Shown here: positions 43,231 through 52,003 of the stretch, piece by piece
How positions within the stretch are numbered: position 1 is the first letter of the stretch
How the letters are laid out: each line of letters starts with the position of its first letter
From: an uncultured Bacteroidales bacterium
GTDB taxonomy: Bacteria; Bacteroidota; Bacteroidia; Bacteroidales; WCHB1-69
Assembly: GCA_900316305.1 (NCBI GenBank)
Contig: ONCM01000013.1
Location: 1-64,000, forward strand
Direction: 5' to 3'
DNA length: 64,000 nt
Notes under the pieces: model-generated
The model's database searches: none
Told to the model about the DNA's origin: nothing
Seen by the model: only the letters and a program-made list of their open reading frames with translations
Position numbers and translations under genes: made by a program

Positions 43231-44064
43231 CTATTGTCTTATCCTCCACGCTTCCCAATCGATCTCTTTTTCAATCTGATTCTCGACATCATCGGGCAGT
43301 TGACAGAAGAAGTCGAGACCAGTAAGGCGTTCCACGTCATCAACCGTGCGACAGTAGTAGTTCAGGTTGTGGTGGGTGCCGTTGTTGGCGTAAACAAAAC
43401 CGACGGCCTTCCATTCGCCGCGCATGTCACAGAGCACGACCTTGAAAAAGGAGTCCGGCACGGCAATGCAGTTCTCCCCTATCGTTTCGGGATGTTTGGA
43501 AACGATGGGACCGCACACCACATAGACCTTGCCGAAAAAGTTGGCCCAGCCGCGCACACGGTTCTCCAGGTAATTCCAGTCGCCCTCGTTGAAGGTGTGG
43601 TTCTGCGGACAGATGTTGCTTAGGTAGAAGCACTCGCGCATGGCCGTCGCATCCCATTTCATGTCGCCGGCAGGCACCAGATGTCCGCGGTCGTAGGAGG
43701 TGTTCTTGTAGTCCCACCATTGCGCGGTCGCCCCCTTCACCTGTGGGTCGGGGTCGAACTTGGTGTACCGTTCCACCGGACCTGTAGTCTGTTCGTCCGT
43801 CAGCGAGTAAGCCACCCAGTTCGCCAGTCTCCATCCCTCGTTGTAATCTACAGTATATGCCTTATGCTCAATCTGTTGAGAATATTCCCGCGTCCGTGTA
43901 TAAGCGGGGATCTCGAGTGCCCCTTCGGGCACGATGGCGGTCTGCGCAGAACGGGAGACACTATTCGCCCTAGCTCCGGCTTTTCCTTTCGTGGCGACAC
44001 TGGCCACGATCAACACGACGGCGAACACCGCCGCCAAGATTATCATTATCGTTTTTTTATTCAT
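43231..44064 (-). CDS. DNA/RNA non-specific endonuclease
   Basis: 277 residues from ATG 44064; eleven more residues are possible from 44097. N-terminal signal anchor (IMIILAAVFAVVLIVASV), then the beta-beta-alpha-metal nuclease fold with the DRGH motif (D125, H128) followed by LVPAGDMKWD and the Asn-bearing NICPQNHTFNEGDWNYLE helix. Mg-dependent, cuts both strands of DNA and RNA; anchored in the envelope. Likely nutritional or in defence against foreign DNA. Probably transcribed after recX and rng. Confidence 0.9.
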   Translation of the reverse strand: MNKKTIMIILAAVFAVVLIVASVATKGKAGARANSVSRSAQTAIVPEGALEIPAYTRTREYSQQIEHKAYTVDYNEGWRLANWVAYSLTDEQTTGPVERYTKFDPDPQVKGATAQWWDYKNTSYDRGHLVPAGDMKWDATAMRECFYLSNICPQNHTFNEGDWNYLENRVRGWANFFGKVYVVCGPIVSKHPETIGENCIAVPDSFFKVVLCDMRGEWKAVGFVYANNGTHHNLNYYCRTVDDVERLTGLDFFCQLPDDVENQIEKEIDWEAWRIRQ

Positions 44065-44155
44065 CGTACGTATATATTTCGTTACTGCCACCGCCATTCC
44101 GGCGCCGACGGTAGGAGGCGGCGGAATCTCGGACTCGCCAGGGAACGCATTATCG

Positions 44156-44593
44156 TTACAACTCCTTCATCACTTCTGCTATGCTGTACCCTTTCGAAAG
44201 CAGATGTCGTATAAGCTTCTCGCGGGCGTTCTCCACATCGGGGTGCGACCGGTTCCACTTCTTGATAGCATTGCGCAGGCGGTCAGCATAGTCATCATCG
44301 GAGATTTTCTCGCAGGCGCTATGGATGAGTGCCGAAGGGATGCCTTTCGCACGTAAGGCCGCCACGATCTTCTGGCGTCCCCAAGTGGCTTTCACTTTGC
44401 TGCGCACAAAGGATTCCACGTAACGGCTTTCGTCAAGGAATCCGTTTTCCTTCAGCGATTTCAACACGGCCTCTTCCTGACTCTCAGAAAGACGAAATGA
44501 CGTGAGCTTCCGTCTCACGTCATTTTCACAACGTTCCTGCCAAGCGCAGAAACGCTCCATTTTGCTCATGATGTCGGAGGGTATCTCCATCAT
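44156..44593 (-). CDS. recX: regulatory protein RecX
   Basis: 145 residues from ATG 44593 (alternative 44590; a longer frame to 44644 overlaps rng). Three-helix repeats: CENDVRRKLTSFRLSESQEEAVLKSLKENGFLDESRYVESFVRSK, then WGRQKIVAALRAKGI. It modulates RecA filaments. recA is not in the window. The start overlaps or touches the rng stop, so translation is probably coupled. Confidence 0.85.
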   Translation of the reverse strand: MMEIPSDIMSKMERFCAWQERCENDVRRKLTSFRLSESQEEAVLKSLKENGFLDESRYVESFVRSKVKATWGRQKIVAALRAKGIPSALIHSACEKISDDDYADRLRNAIKKWNRSHPDVENAREKLIRHLLSKGYSIAEVMKEL

Positions 44594-44594
44594 G

Positions 44595-46181
44595 TTAATC
44601 TCTGGCAGGTTCATTCCACAGGATGATTTCTTCCCCATGCTCATTCAGATAATGAACCTCGGTCAGACGGCTGCTCTGGTTTGAGACCACTCTGACCAGC
44701 TTTTTGTATTGCCAGCACCACTTCATCCGGATGGACGGGAACCCTTTGGTCAGGTAGGCATAGACAAACGGATGCGCCACCACGGTGATTTTGGGCTCGT
44801 GCTGTTTTTCGTAGAGGAAATCCAAGGCATTGGCAATCTCATCCTCAATAACGATCGGGGGTTTGATTTTGCCGGTACCCTTGCAGGTCGGACAGACTTC
44901 CGTATTTTCAATGATTGTGGCTTGACGCACACGCTGACGGGTGATTTGTATCAGTCCGAACTTGTTGAGCGGCAGGATGGTATGTTTGGCTTTGTCGTTG
45001 CGCATAAACTCCGCCATCGCCTTGTTGAGGGTATTCTTGTTGGCAGAGTCATGCAGATCAACAAAGTCGATGGTGATGATGCCGCCCATATCTCTCAAAC
45101 GCAGCTGACGGGCAATTTCCTGTGCCGCTATCATATTGGTGTTCAGAGCGTTCTGCTCCGGTGTTTGGGAAGATTTCACACGATTTCCGCTGTTCACGTC
45201 GATGACGTGCATAGCTTCCGTGTGTTCAATAATCAGATAAACGCCATTTTTGACGGTGATCACCTTGCCGAAAGAGCCTTTGATCTGCTTGGCAACGTTG
45301 AAATGGTCGAAAATGGGACGTTTGTCGGTGTAGAGGTTGACGATGGCCTCCTGCTCGGGCGCGTGCACGTGCAGGTAGTTCTTCACTTCCGTGAACATTT
45401 CAGGCGTATCGACATAAATGGCGTGGAAGGAGTCGTTGAGGAAGTCGCGAAGCAGCGAAGCCACGCGGTTCTCCTCCTGGGCAAGACGCACAGGGGCTTT
45501 GGAAGCGAAAAGATTCTCGACGGTTGTATCCCAACGGTAACGCAGCATGTCAAGGTCGGCACTGAGCTCCTCCACGGACTTGTGCTCCGCCACAGTGCGG
45601 ATGATGATGCCGAAGTTGCGGGGACGGATGCTCTGCACAGCCGTGCGGAGGCGTTTGCGCTCCTCGCTACTCTTAATTTTCTGGGAAACAGAGACTTTGT
45701 CTCCAAAGGGGACCAGCACTAGATAACGGCCAGCGAAGGAAATTTCGGTGGTGATGCGAGGACCTTTCGTGGAAATGGGCTCCTTGGCGACCTGCACCAT
45801 AATCTGTTGTCCGGAGGTCAGCACATCGCTGATCTTGCCGTTTTTGGGGATATCCTCAAGGTATTGCACCCGACTGATACTGCGTTTGCCGGTTGTAATT
45901 GCCTGACTGACAAACGCGTTGATGGTTCTGCCATTGATGCCGAGGTCAAGATAGTGCAGGAAAGCTTCGCGTTCGCTGCCCACATCGACAAAAGCTGCAT
46001 TCAAACCGGGCATGATCTTCTTGACTTTGCCCAAGTAGATGTCCCCCACTGAAAACTGTGCGGAGGACTTCTCGGTATGAATTTCCATCAACTTCTTGTC
46101 TTCCAACAGCGCTACCTGAACTTCGTTCGTGTGCGAAGTGATGATAATTTCTTTTGTGATTTCTTCTTGATTGTTCTCCAT
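44595..46181 (-). CDS. rng: ribonuclease E/G family protein
   Basis: 528 residues. S1 domain near the N-terminus (VGDIYLGKVKKIMPGLNAAFVDVG), the catalytic DNase I-like subdomain with IDVNSGN and IITIDFVDL (metal-binding Asp residues), and the CPTCKGTGKI zinc link. Length matches RNase G rather than the long RNase E. Processes 5' ends of rRNA and initiates mRNA decay. Preceded by a hairpin and the small AURKAIP1-like gene. Confidence 0.92.
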   Translation of the reverse strand: MENNQEEITKEIIITSHTNEVQVALLEDKKLMEIHTEKSSAQFSVGDIYLGKVKKIMPGLNAAFVDVGSEREAFLHYLDLGINGRTINAFVSQAITTGKRSISRVQYLEDIPKNGKISDVLTSGQQIMVQVAKEPISTKGPRITTEISFAGRYLVLVPFGDKVSVSQKIKSSEERKRLRTAVQSIRPRNFGIIIRTVAEHKSVEELSADLDMLRYRWDTTVENLFASKAPVRLAQEENRVASLLRDFLNDSFHAIYVDTPEMFTEVKNYLHVHAPEQEAIVNLYTDKRPIFDHFNVAKQIKGSFGKVITVKNGVYLIIEHTEAMHVIDVNSGNRVKSSQTPEQNALNTNMIAAQEIARQLRLRDMGGIITIDFVDLHDSANKNTLNKAMAEFMRNDKAKHTILPLNKFGLIQITRQRVRQATIIENTEVCPTCKGTGKIKPPIVIEDEIANALDFLYEKQHEPKITVVAHPFVYAYLTKGFPSIRMKWCWQYKKLVRVVSNQSSRLTEVHYLNEHGEEIILWNEPARD

Positions 46182-46193
46182 ACTATAATAAAG

Positions 46194-46230
46194 AAAACTA
46201 AATGACTCAATGGATAAGTCATTTAGTTTT
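46194..46230 (-). terminator. 14-bp hairpin between the small basic-protein gene and rng
   Basis: Perfect stem AAAACTAAATGACT / AGTCATTTAGTTTT with a 9-nt loop. On the minus strand it follows the small gene at 46252 and runs into a T-rich TTCTTTATTATAG. It could be a terminator, or a leader hairpin regulating rng, since RNase E/G mRNAs are often self-regulated. Confidence 0.65.
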
Positions 46231-46251
46231 CATTTAAGAACGCGCAAAAGG

Positions 46252-46341
46252 CTATCTGTTCTTATGTCTGTTCTTTCTTAGTCTTTTTTTGCGCTTGTGC
46301 GTATTCATTTTCGCACGTTTACGTTTTTTTCCGCTAGGCAT
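46252..46341 (-). CDS. small basic AURKAIP1/COX24-like ribosomal protein, 29 residues
   Basis: Sequence begins MPSGKKRKRAKMNTHKRKKR and ends LRKNRHKNR, over half Lys/Arg. This MPSGKKRKR...THKRKKR pattern is the small AURKAIP1/COX24 (mitochondrial mS38-like) protein known in Bacteroidota and reported, as I recall, on the Flavobacterium ribosome. It would bind rRNA. It lies between HU and rng, with a strong hairpin after it. Easily missed because of its size. Confidence 0.85.
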   Translation of the reverse strand: MPSGKKRKRAKMNTHKRKKRLRKNRHKNR

Positions 46342-46367
46342 AATGAAATTTATTGAATGATTATGAA

Positions 46368-46652
46368 TTATTTCGTGTTTTTCTTGACTGCTTCAACGAA
46401 GTCCTTGCAAGGTTTGAAGGCGGGGATGTTATGAGCCTTGATAGTGATGGTTTGGTTCTTGGAGATGTTGCGGGCAGTTTTCTCAGCTCTGTGTTTCACA
46501 ATGTAGCTGCCGAAGCCTCTCAAATAAACGTTCTCACCATTGATCATGGTCTTCTTGACAGATTCCATGAAAGCTTCAACGATAGTCTGCACGCTATTCT
46601 TTTCATAACCGGTGCGGTTGGAAATTTCATTAACGATTTCTGCTTTAGTCAT
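46368..46652 (-). CDS. HU-family DNA-binding protein
   Basis: 94 residues. MTKAEIVNEISNRTGYEKNSVQTIVEAFMESVKKTMINGENVYLRGFGSYIVKHRAEKTARN matches the HU/IHF fold: two helices, then the beta arm with RGFGSF-like and R-A-E-K-T-A-R-N motif. Dimeric bender of DNA. Its own promoter is just upstream; the small ribosomal-protein gene follows 26 bp later. Confidence 0.95.
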   Translation of the reverse strand: MTKAEIVNEISNRTGYEKNSVQTIVEAFMESVKKTMINGENVYLRGFGSYIVKHRAEKTARNISKNQTITIKAHNIPAFKPCKDFVEAVKKNTK

Positions 46653-46692
46653 AATTTTATTCGTTTAATTGTTACTAAATTTTTTCGGGCTG

Positions 46693-46700
46693 CAAAAATA
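46693..46700 (-). promoter_or_regulatory. -7 box TATTTTTG (minus strand)
   Basis: The reverse complement of CAAAAATA, 41 bp before the HU start. Confidence 0.75.
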
Positions 46701-46725
46701 CAATAATTTCTTTATAATCCAACAC

Positions 46726-47598
46726 TTATACAAAAAAAAGTTGAATTTTTTCGAAAATCCTTTTGGCGAGGCGGCTTGTGCCCACTCTGAAGAGGTCGGG
46801 CGTAACCCACTCTTTACCCATATTTTGCCTCCAAATATGCAAATATGTGTATGCTTGTTGCAATTCCGAGAGGCCTCCGGCTACTTTTATACCCACTTTT
46901 TTGCCCGTATCATGGTAATGTTGCTGTATGGCGAACATCATCACCCAGAAGGCTTCCGGGGTGGCATTGACGGCTATTTTTCCGGTCGAAGTCTTGAGGA
47001 AATCGGCCCCTGCATGGATGGCCAACTGGGATGCGCGGTATATATTTTGGGAAGAAACCAGCTCTCCGGTTTCCAAAATCACTTTCAATTTCTGCTTTGC
47101 ACAAGCCTTCCGGATGGCACTGATCTCATCAAAAACCTGCTGGTATTTTCCCTCCAAAAACGCACCTCTGGAGATCACCATGTCAATCTCATCGGCACCC
47201 TGCTCCACGGCGTACTTCACTTCCGCCACTTTCAAATCAATGGGGAGCTGTCCCGACGGAAATCCGCCGGCCACGGATGCCACATGGATATCCGTACCCG
47301 CCAACTTCTCCTTCGCCAACGACACAAACGGCGAATAGACGCAAACAGAAGCGGTGGAGGAAATCCCTTTCTCATCATCGCGGAAGGAGATGGCCGTATC
47401 GCACAATTCCGACACCTTCTTGTGCGTATCAGAGCCTTCCAAGGTGGTTAAGTCCACACAGCGCAGGAGTTCTTTGCACATTTCCAGTTCCTCTTTATCC
47501 GTGTACGTGAAAGTCATATCCGTTCTCAAACGGTTCCGAAATTGAGCCTCCGAGAAGGGGAATTTCTGGATGGTTATCTTTTTTTGATTGTCTGTCAT
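46726..47598 (-). CDS. deoC: deoxyribose-phosphate aldolase
   Basis: 290 residues from ATG 47598 (MTDNQKK). TIM barrel with CVDLTTLEG, SVCVYSPFV, the Schiff-base lysine region DFLKTSTGK and the second lysine in GIKVAGG. Cleaves 2-deoxyribose 5-phosphate to glyceraldehyde 3-phosphate and acetaldehyde. Starts 4 bp after the PorV-like gene, so part of the RlmL-PorV-deoC run. Complements the deoxynucleoside kinase in salvage. Confidence 0.95.
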   Translation of the reverse strand: MTDNQKKITIQKFPFSEAQFRNRLRTDMTFTYTDKEELEMCKELLRCVDLTTLEGSDTHKKVSELCDTAISFRDDEKGISSTASVCVYSPFVSLAKEKLAGTDIHVASVAGGFPSGQLPIDLKVAEVKYAVEQGADEIDMVISRGAFLEGKYQQVFDEISAIRKACAKQKLKVILETGELVSSQNIYRASQLAIHAGADFLKTSTGKIAVNATPEAFWVMMFAIQQHYHDTGKKVGIKVAGGLSELQQAYTYLHIWRQNMGKEWVTPDLFRVGTSRLAKRIFEKIQLFFV

Positions 47599-47602
47599 GA
47601 TA

Positions 47603-48682
47603 TTATTTTTTAAATTTGTCAAGTCCTACCTTTAAAGATATAATATGTGAGTACTGTGCGATGGAGAGGTTGCCCAAATCGGTGAAAGCATAATCGATGG
47701 CTACAATATTCTTTATATTAAGGCCAATACCGAAATTGATCTGCAAGGTGGTTTTCATCTTTCCGTCGAAGTCGGGCTCGCGTTGGAAATTGCCCAGTCC
47801 GAAACGCAATGCGACAATCTTCTTGTAGTCGAACTCCATTCCTAAATGGGGATCAACACTCATGAAATTGCTTTTTATCAACGAATTACGCTTGCCGTCG
47901 AAAGTACAGTCCAGTCCGATGGCGAAGGTACCGTGGAAGCCTTTGCCGAAGTGGACGGTCTTACCGCCGCCCAACAACAACGCCGGCATCGTCATTTCCA
48001 GCTCGTTTTCGGGAATCTCGTTGCCAGTTTCCTCAAAAACGGCGATGACATCGTCCGTGAGCGAATAACGCCACGCATTGAAGGTGGAAGTCCCGTCACG
48101 GAGCATCAGTCCTGCCTGCCAGCCTTTGCGATGGTACTGCAAACCAAAGTCCAGCCCAAAGCCCCAAGAATTGGCGAATTTGCCAATTTTCCGATAGACG
48201 ACCTTGGCATTCGCGCCAACGGAAAGCCCCTGCACCTGTGGGAACGCATACGCGTAACTCAACAGGAAGGCATTGTCGGCAGCAGAGAAATACGTAATTC
48301 TATCGTAATCCACATTCCCTTGATCGTCAATCAATTGGGTGGTATTCATAATATTGTCCACTCCGAAACGGATGTAGGAAAACGCGACCGCCTGGTTGGA
48401 GTCAATCTTAAACCCGATGCCACCGTAGTCGTATTTGGCGATGCCCGCAAAATACTCGGCATGCATCAGCGCCAGCTGGTAGCGTTTGTCCATGCGGGTC
48501 AAACCGGCAGGATTCCAGTAGGCGGAGGTGATGTCGTCCGTGATGGCGCACATCGTGTTCGACATGCCCAGACCACGCGCACCGACGCCCAAAGAGAGGA
48601 ATTCGTTGCTGTACTTGCTCTGCGCATGCACCCCCAAGGCGCACATCGCAACCAAAACCAATATGGCGGCTAAGCGTCTCAT
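47603..48682 (-). CDS. PorV/PorQ family outer-membrane protein
   Basis: 359 residues from ATG 48682, which overlaps the RlmL-like stop by one base (ATGA). Signal peptide (RRLAAILVLVAMCALGVHAQ), then the FadL-like pattern LSLGVGARGLGMSNTMCAITDDITSAYWNPAGL, typical of PorV and PorQ, the outer-membrane shuttles of the type IX secretion system. The rest is beta-barrel, ending SHIISLKVGLDKFKK. With a T9SS cargo protein at 5240 the genome probably uses this system. PorV and PorQ cannot be separated from this sequence alone. Confidence 0.85.
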   Translation of the reverse strand: MRRLAAILVLVAMCALGVHAQSKYSNEFLSLGVGARGLGMSNTMCAITDDITSAYWNPAGLTRMDKRYQLALMHAEYFAGIAKYDYGGIGFKIDSNQAVAFSYIRFGVDNIMNTTQLIDDQGNVDYDRITYFSAADNAFLLSYAYAFPQVQGLSVGANAKVVYRKIGKFANSWGFGLDFGLQYHRKGWQAGLMLRDGTSTFNAWRYSLTDDVIAVFEETGNEIPENELEMTMPALLLGGGKTVHFGKGFHGTFAIGLDCTFDGKRNSLIKSNFMSVDPHLGMEFDYKKIVALRFGLGNFQREPDFDGKMKTTLQINFGIGLNIKNIVAIDYAFTDLGNLSIAQYSHIISLKVGLDKFKK

Positions 48683-49839
48683 CAGTGCTGTTTTTGTTGT
48701 ATTACGTGTTGCTTGCGATCGCCGGCAAAAAGTTCGTACTCCTGAAACATACACTCCAACGAACCGTTCAGCATCGGCCATCTATGGGAGGGCTTCAGCC
48801 CGATATACTTCAGTGCGTCAACGTCAGAACTGATGATGTATGCCCGGCAACCCGCATAGCGTTTCTTCAGCGTGTCACCGATTTCACGGTAGAGGGTATT
48901 GATGTCATCCACGGAAAGCCGCTCCCCGTAAGGCGGGTTCATCATCACCACGGAAGGGCGGCGTTCAGGGTCTGAGTGACGCATGTCTTGTCGTTCCAGA
49001 ACGATAAAATCTTGCAAACGAGCCTTTTGAACGTTAGCGCGGGCAACATCCAGAAAACGGCCATCAATATCAGATCCATAGAAGTTAATATCGACATCGT
49101 CCTTGATGTCGGCTTCGTCACGCACACTCTTCCAGAGCTGGCGGTTGAAATTCTTCCACTGGTAGAAACCATATTCGCGACGGTAGAAGCCAGCTGGGAT
49201 GTTGAGCGCCTGCATAGCGGCCTCGATGAGCAGTGTTGCGCCGCCGCACATGGGGTCGATAAAGTCGCAAGAGCCCTTCCAGCCGCTCATCCGGACCATC
49301 GCTGCGGCGGTCACCTCGTTGAGTGGTGCCGGATGGTTGCGCACCTTGTAGCCACGTTTGTGCAACGACTCGCCCGAGCTGTCCATAAATAGCTGGGCCT
49401 CATTCTTATAGACATGCAGGTGGAACTGCACATCGGGATAATCCTTATCGACAGAAGGACGGCGGTCGTACTTCTCACGGAAACGGTCGCAGATGGCATC
49501 CTTCGCCAACACAGAGGCATACAGCGGCGTTTTGAAGATGGAATCGACGATGGTGGCGTGCACCGCCAGAGTACCGTCGGGCGAAAGACACTCTTCTGCG
49601 GGGAAATCGTAGATCTGCTCGTAGAACTGCCGGTTGTTGTTGAAAGTAAACTGCTTGCGGCGCCACAGGATACGCAAGGCCGTGCGACAAAAGTAGTTGG
49701 CACGGTACAGCATCGCCATGTCGCCTTCAAAGGCAACCGCCCGACTCAGCTTCTGACAGTTCTCCGCACCCAACTCATGCAGTTCTTTGAAAAGCTCGGT
49801 CTCCAGTCCGGCAAAGGTTTTCGCAACAAAGTACTCCAT
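48682..49839 (-). CDS. THUMP domain class I methyltransferase, RlmL-like
   Basis: 385 residues. N-terminal ferredoxin-like and THUMP domain (about 1-155), then a Rossmann methyltransferase with FIDPMCGGATLLIEAAM (motif I) and MMNPPYGERLS (NPPY for N2-guanine methylation). It matches the N-terminal half of E. coli RlmKL, which modifies G2445 of 23S rRNA. The leader carries two-hairpin repeat copy 3, 14 bp before the ATG. Confidence 0.9.
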   Translation of the reverse strand: MEYFVAKTFAGLETELFKELHELGAENCQKLSRAVAFEGDMAMLYRANYFCRTALRILWRRKQFTFNNNRQFYEQIYDFPAEECLSPDGTLAVHATIVDSIFKTPLYASVLAKDAICDRFREKYDRRPSVDKDYPDVQFHLHVYKNEAQLFMDSSGESLHKRGYKVRNHPAPLNEVTAAAMVRMSGWKGSCDFIDPMCGGATLLIEAAMQALNIPAGFYRREYGFYQWKNFNRQLWKSVRDEADIKDDVDINFYGSDIDGRFLDVARANVQKARLQDFIVLERQDMRHSDPERRPSVVMMNPPYGERLSVDDINTLYREIGDTLKKRYAGCRAYIISSDVDALKYIGLKPSHRWPMLNGSLECMFQEYELFAGDRKQHVIQQKQH

Positions 49840-49853
49840 ATTTTCACTATTAT

Positions 49854-49910
49854 CCCCACACTGCGGCTTGCGCCTTGTGTGGGGTTATTAAAATTTTGTC
49901 TCTTCGAGAC
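49854..49910 (-). repeat. two-hairpin repeat unit, copy 3
   Basis: On the minus strand: hairpin 1 GTCTC-GAA-GAGAC (49910-49898), an AATAACCCCACACAAGGCGC linker, and hairpin 2 ending GTGTGGGG (49854-49861). Sense orientation in the leader of the RlmL-like gene, like copy 1 before the flippase. Confidence 0.75.
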
Positions 49911-49926
49911 TGCTTAAGGAAAACTA

Positions 49927-50682
49927 TTAATTTTGCGCTAATTTTGCGCGGTTATCGATGCGTTCCCATTTGCGGAACCAGCTGCGGATCTTGAGGCCGA
50001 TGACGCCGAAGATGGCCTCGCGGAAGATACCGGAGCTCATCTTGGAAACGCCCAACGTTCTGTCCTTGAAGACAATGGGAACCTCCACAATCTTGAATCC
50101 CAGCTTCCAAACCGTGAACTTCATCTCAATCTGGAAACCGTAACCGATATGCTTGATCTTGTCGAAATCGATGGCGTTGAGGGTGTCGGCGCGATAGCAG
50201 ACAAAGCCGGCGGTGGTGTCCTTCACGGGCACACCCAGCACGGTGCGCACGTATGCAGAACCGTAGTAGGACATCAGCAGACGACCCATCGGCCAGTTCA
50301 ATACATTGACGCCCTGACAGTAACGGGAACCGACAGCCATATCGGCGTTTTGCGTTTCGCAGGCATCATACAAGCGCTGCAGGTCATGCGGGTCGTGCGA
50401 GAAGTCGGCATCCATCTCGAAAAGATAATCGTAGCCACGAGCCAGTCCCCACTTGAAGCCGTGGATGTAGGCCGTGCCCAATCCCAATTTGCCAGTGCGT
50501 TCCTCAATGAAGAGGCGTCCCTCGAATTCGGGAATCAGCGACTTCACGATATCCGCCGTGCCATCCGGCGAATTGTCGTCAATAATCAATATGTGGACAT
50601 CAATCAGGTCATAAATTGCCCGGATGATGTTCTCAATGTTCTCTTTTTCCTTGTACGTCGGTATAATTACAAGTCTTTTCAT
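49927..50682 (-). CDS. polyprenol monophosphomannose synthase (GT2)
   Basis: 251 residues. RLVIIPTYKEKENIENII, IDDNSPDGTADIVKSL and EMDADFSHDPHDL (DxD metal site) are the dolichyl-phosphate mannose synthase signatures. The C-terminal region contains amphipathic helices and no membrane span. It makes polyprenyl-phosphate-mannose (or glucose) from GDP-mannose for envelope glycosylation. Promoter not seen; preceded by repeat arrays. Confidence 0.9.
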   Translation of the reverse strand: MKRLVIIPTYKEKENIENIIRAIYDLIDVHILIIDDNSPDGTADIVKSLIPEFEGRLFIEERTGKLGLGTAYIHGFKWGLARGYDYLFEMDADFSHDPHDLQRLYDACETQNADMAVGSRYCQGVNVLNWPMGRLLMSYYGSAYVRTVLGVPVKDTTAGFVCYRADTLNAIDFDKIKHIGYGFQIEMKFTVWKLGFKIVEVPIVFKDRTLGVSKMSSGIFREAIFGVIGLKIRSWFRKWERIDNRAKLAQN

Positions 50683-50688
50683 ATATAG

Positions 50689-50741
50689 TTTAAGGTTTAA
50701 TGTTTACGGGTTTAATAATGGTTATTGGTTATTGGTTATTG
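50689..50741. repeat. heptamer array, GGTTTAA / GGTTATT type
   Basis: A degenerate GTTTAAGGTTTAATG part followed by three clean GGTTATT units (50719-50741). Same family as 24786. Confidence 0.75.
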
Positions 50742-50781
50742 AATTAGAAGGTTGATTAACGACACTATTAGTAATTTTATT

Positions 50782-50840
50782 GTTCATCGTTTTTCATCGT
50801 TTTTCATCGCTCATTCATCGCTCATTCATCGCATCATCGC
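50782..50840. repeat. CGATGAA array (minus sense)
   Basis: Six TTCATCG / TTTTTCATCG words. The stop codon of the EEP-family gene (TGA at 50834-50836) lies in a CGATGA unit of this array. Confidence 0.85.
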
Positions 50841-51856
50841 GTCAGCACAATGTACACCGGCAAATGGTCGCTATAGCCGCCTTGGTAGTTGCCGCCGGCG
50901 AAAGTACGGTAGGGATAGTCCATGTAGGAGCCGGATTTGGTAAACAAGTAGTCTTTGCGGAAGATGTGTGCCGAGCGGAACTTATAGGTGCCCGGAACCG
51001 CATTCACGAGTCCGCCGGAGATGATGATGTTGTCGAGCATCTCCCAAGAGTCGCGATAAGCGTAAGAGCCAAGACCGTCGCGGAAAAGTTTCCACATCGG
51101 GTTGTAAAGGTCGTATTGGGTGAGATTTTCGGGCTTCGTTTTGGTGTTCATCTCCGCAATAATGCACTTGGAGGTCGGATTGTCGTTCAAGTCTCCCATG
51201 TAGATAAACTTGGCGTTGGGACGAGAATGGAGCACGGAATCGGCAATCTGACGGCCCAGCTGACCGGCTGCAATACGGCCGGGAAGGCTCCGTTTCTCGC
51301 CACCCGACTTGGAAGGCCAGTGGTTGACGACAATGTCCAAAGTGTCAACACCGTCCAAAATGCCGGTCATCAGCCATTGGTCACGGGTGATAAAGTCGGG
51401 GTTGTTGGGGACAATCGTCGGGAAAGCTCTGGTACTGAGAATTTTGAAACGGGAGGCATCATAGAAGAAGGCCACATCCACACCACGGCGATCGGGTGAT
51501 TCGTGGTGACAAACAGAGAGACGATAGGGTTTCAGGAGTTCGGTAGCTGCCAGATCCAGCAGAACCTGTTCGTTTTCAATTTCGGAAACCCCCAGCACCA
51601 CCAGGCCGCCCTCCAGCCTTGCCATCTCGGCAATCACTTTAGAGAGACTCTTTAACTTAGCCTCGTAACGCGCTGAACCCCAGCGGTAATCACCGTCAGG
51701 AAGAAACTGTTCGTCGTTCTTGAGCGGATCGTCAATCGTATCAAATAGGTTTTCAACATTATAAAAGCCTACAACCGCCTTATTATGAGACGATTGCGCA
51801 ATCGCGCACAGGGTCATCACGCACAGGACTAGTATCAAGGATATCTTTCTCATACT
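50834..51856 (-). CDS. endonuclease/exonuclease/phosphatase family protein, secreted
   Basis: 340 residues from ATG 51856. Signal peptide (RKISLILVLCVMTLCAIAQ), then GFYNVENLFDTIDDP, LGVSEIENEQVL (metal Glu), IVVNHWPSKSGGE (catalytic His) and YMGDLNDNPTS, and the closing SDHLPVYIVL (SDH). This is the DNase I/EEP fold; the variant with NVENLFDT is common in Bacteroidota. Substrate probably nucleic acid or phospho-diester; periplasmic. Confidence 0.85.
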   Translation of the reverse strand, partial: SMRKISLILVLCVMTLCAIAQSSHNKAVVGFYNVENLFDTIDDPLKNDEQFLPDGDYRWGSARYEAKLKSLSKVIAEMARLEGGLVVLGVSEIENEQVLLDLAATELLKPYRLSVCHHESPDRRGVDVAFFYDASRFKILSTRAFPTIVPNNPDFITRDQWLMTGILDGVDTLDIVVNHWPSKSGGEKRSLPGRIAAGQLGRQIADSVLHSRPNAKFIYMGDLNDNPTSKCIIAEMNTKTKPENLTQYDLYNPMWKLFRDGLGSYAYRDSWEMLDNIIISGGLVNAVPGTYKFRSAHIFRKDYLFTKSGSYMDYPYRTFAGGNYQGGYSDHLPVYIVLTR

Positions 51857-51873
51857 GTATTTTTCAAAACCTG

Positions 51874-51881
51874 CAAAAATA
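51874..51881 (-). promoter_or_regulatory. -7 box TATTTTTG (minus strand)
   Basis: The reverse complement of CAAAAATA, 18 bp before the EEP start at 51856. Confidence 0.75.
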
Positions 51882-51950
51882 CAAAAAATATCGTACCGAA
51901 CAATCAACAATAATTTTGGTTTTTTAGTGAAGAATGACGGAAAGGGCAAT

Positions 51951-51980
51951 GAAAAGGGCGCAGCCCAACGACCGCGCCCT
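51951..51980 (-). terminator. intrinsic terminator after the VWA lipoprotein gene
   Basis: Minus-strand stem AGGGCGC / GCGCCCT with a 12-nt loop followed by TTTTC; 24 bp after the stop of the lipoprotein gene. Confidence 0.8.
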
Positions 51981-52003
51981 ATTGGAAAAATATGTATTCT
52001 TAA

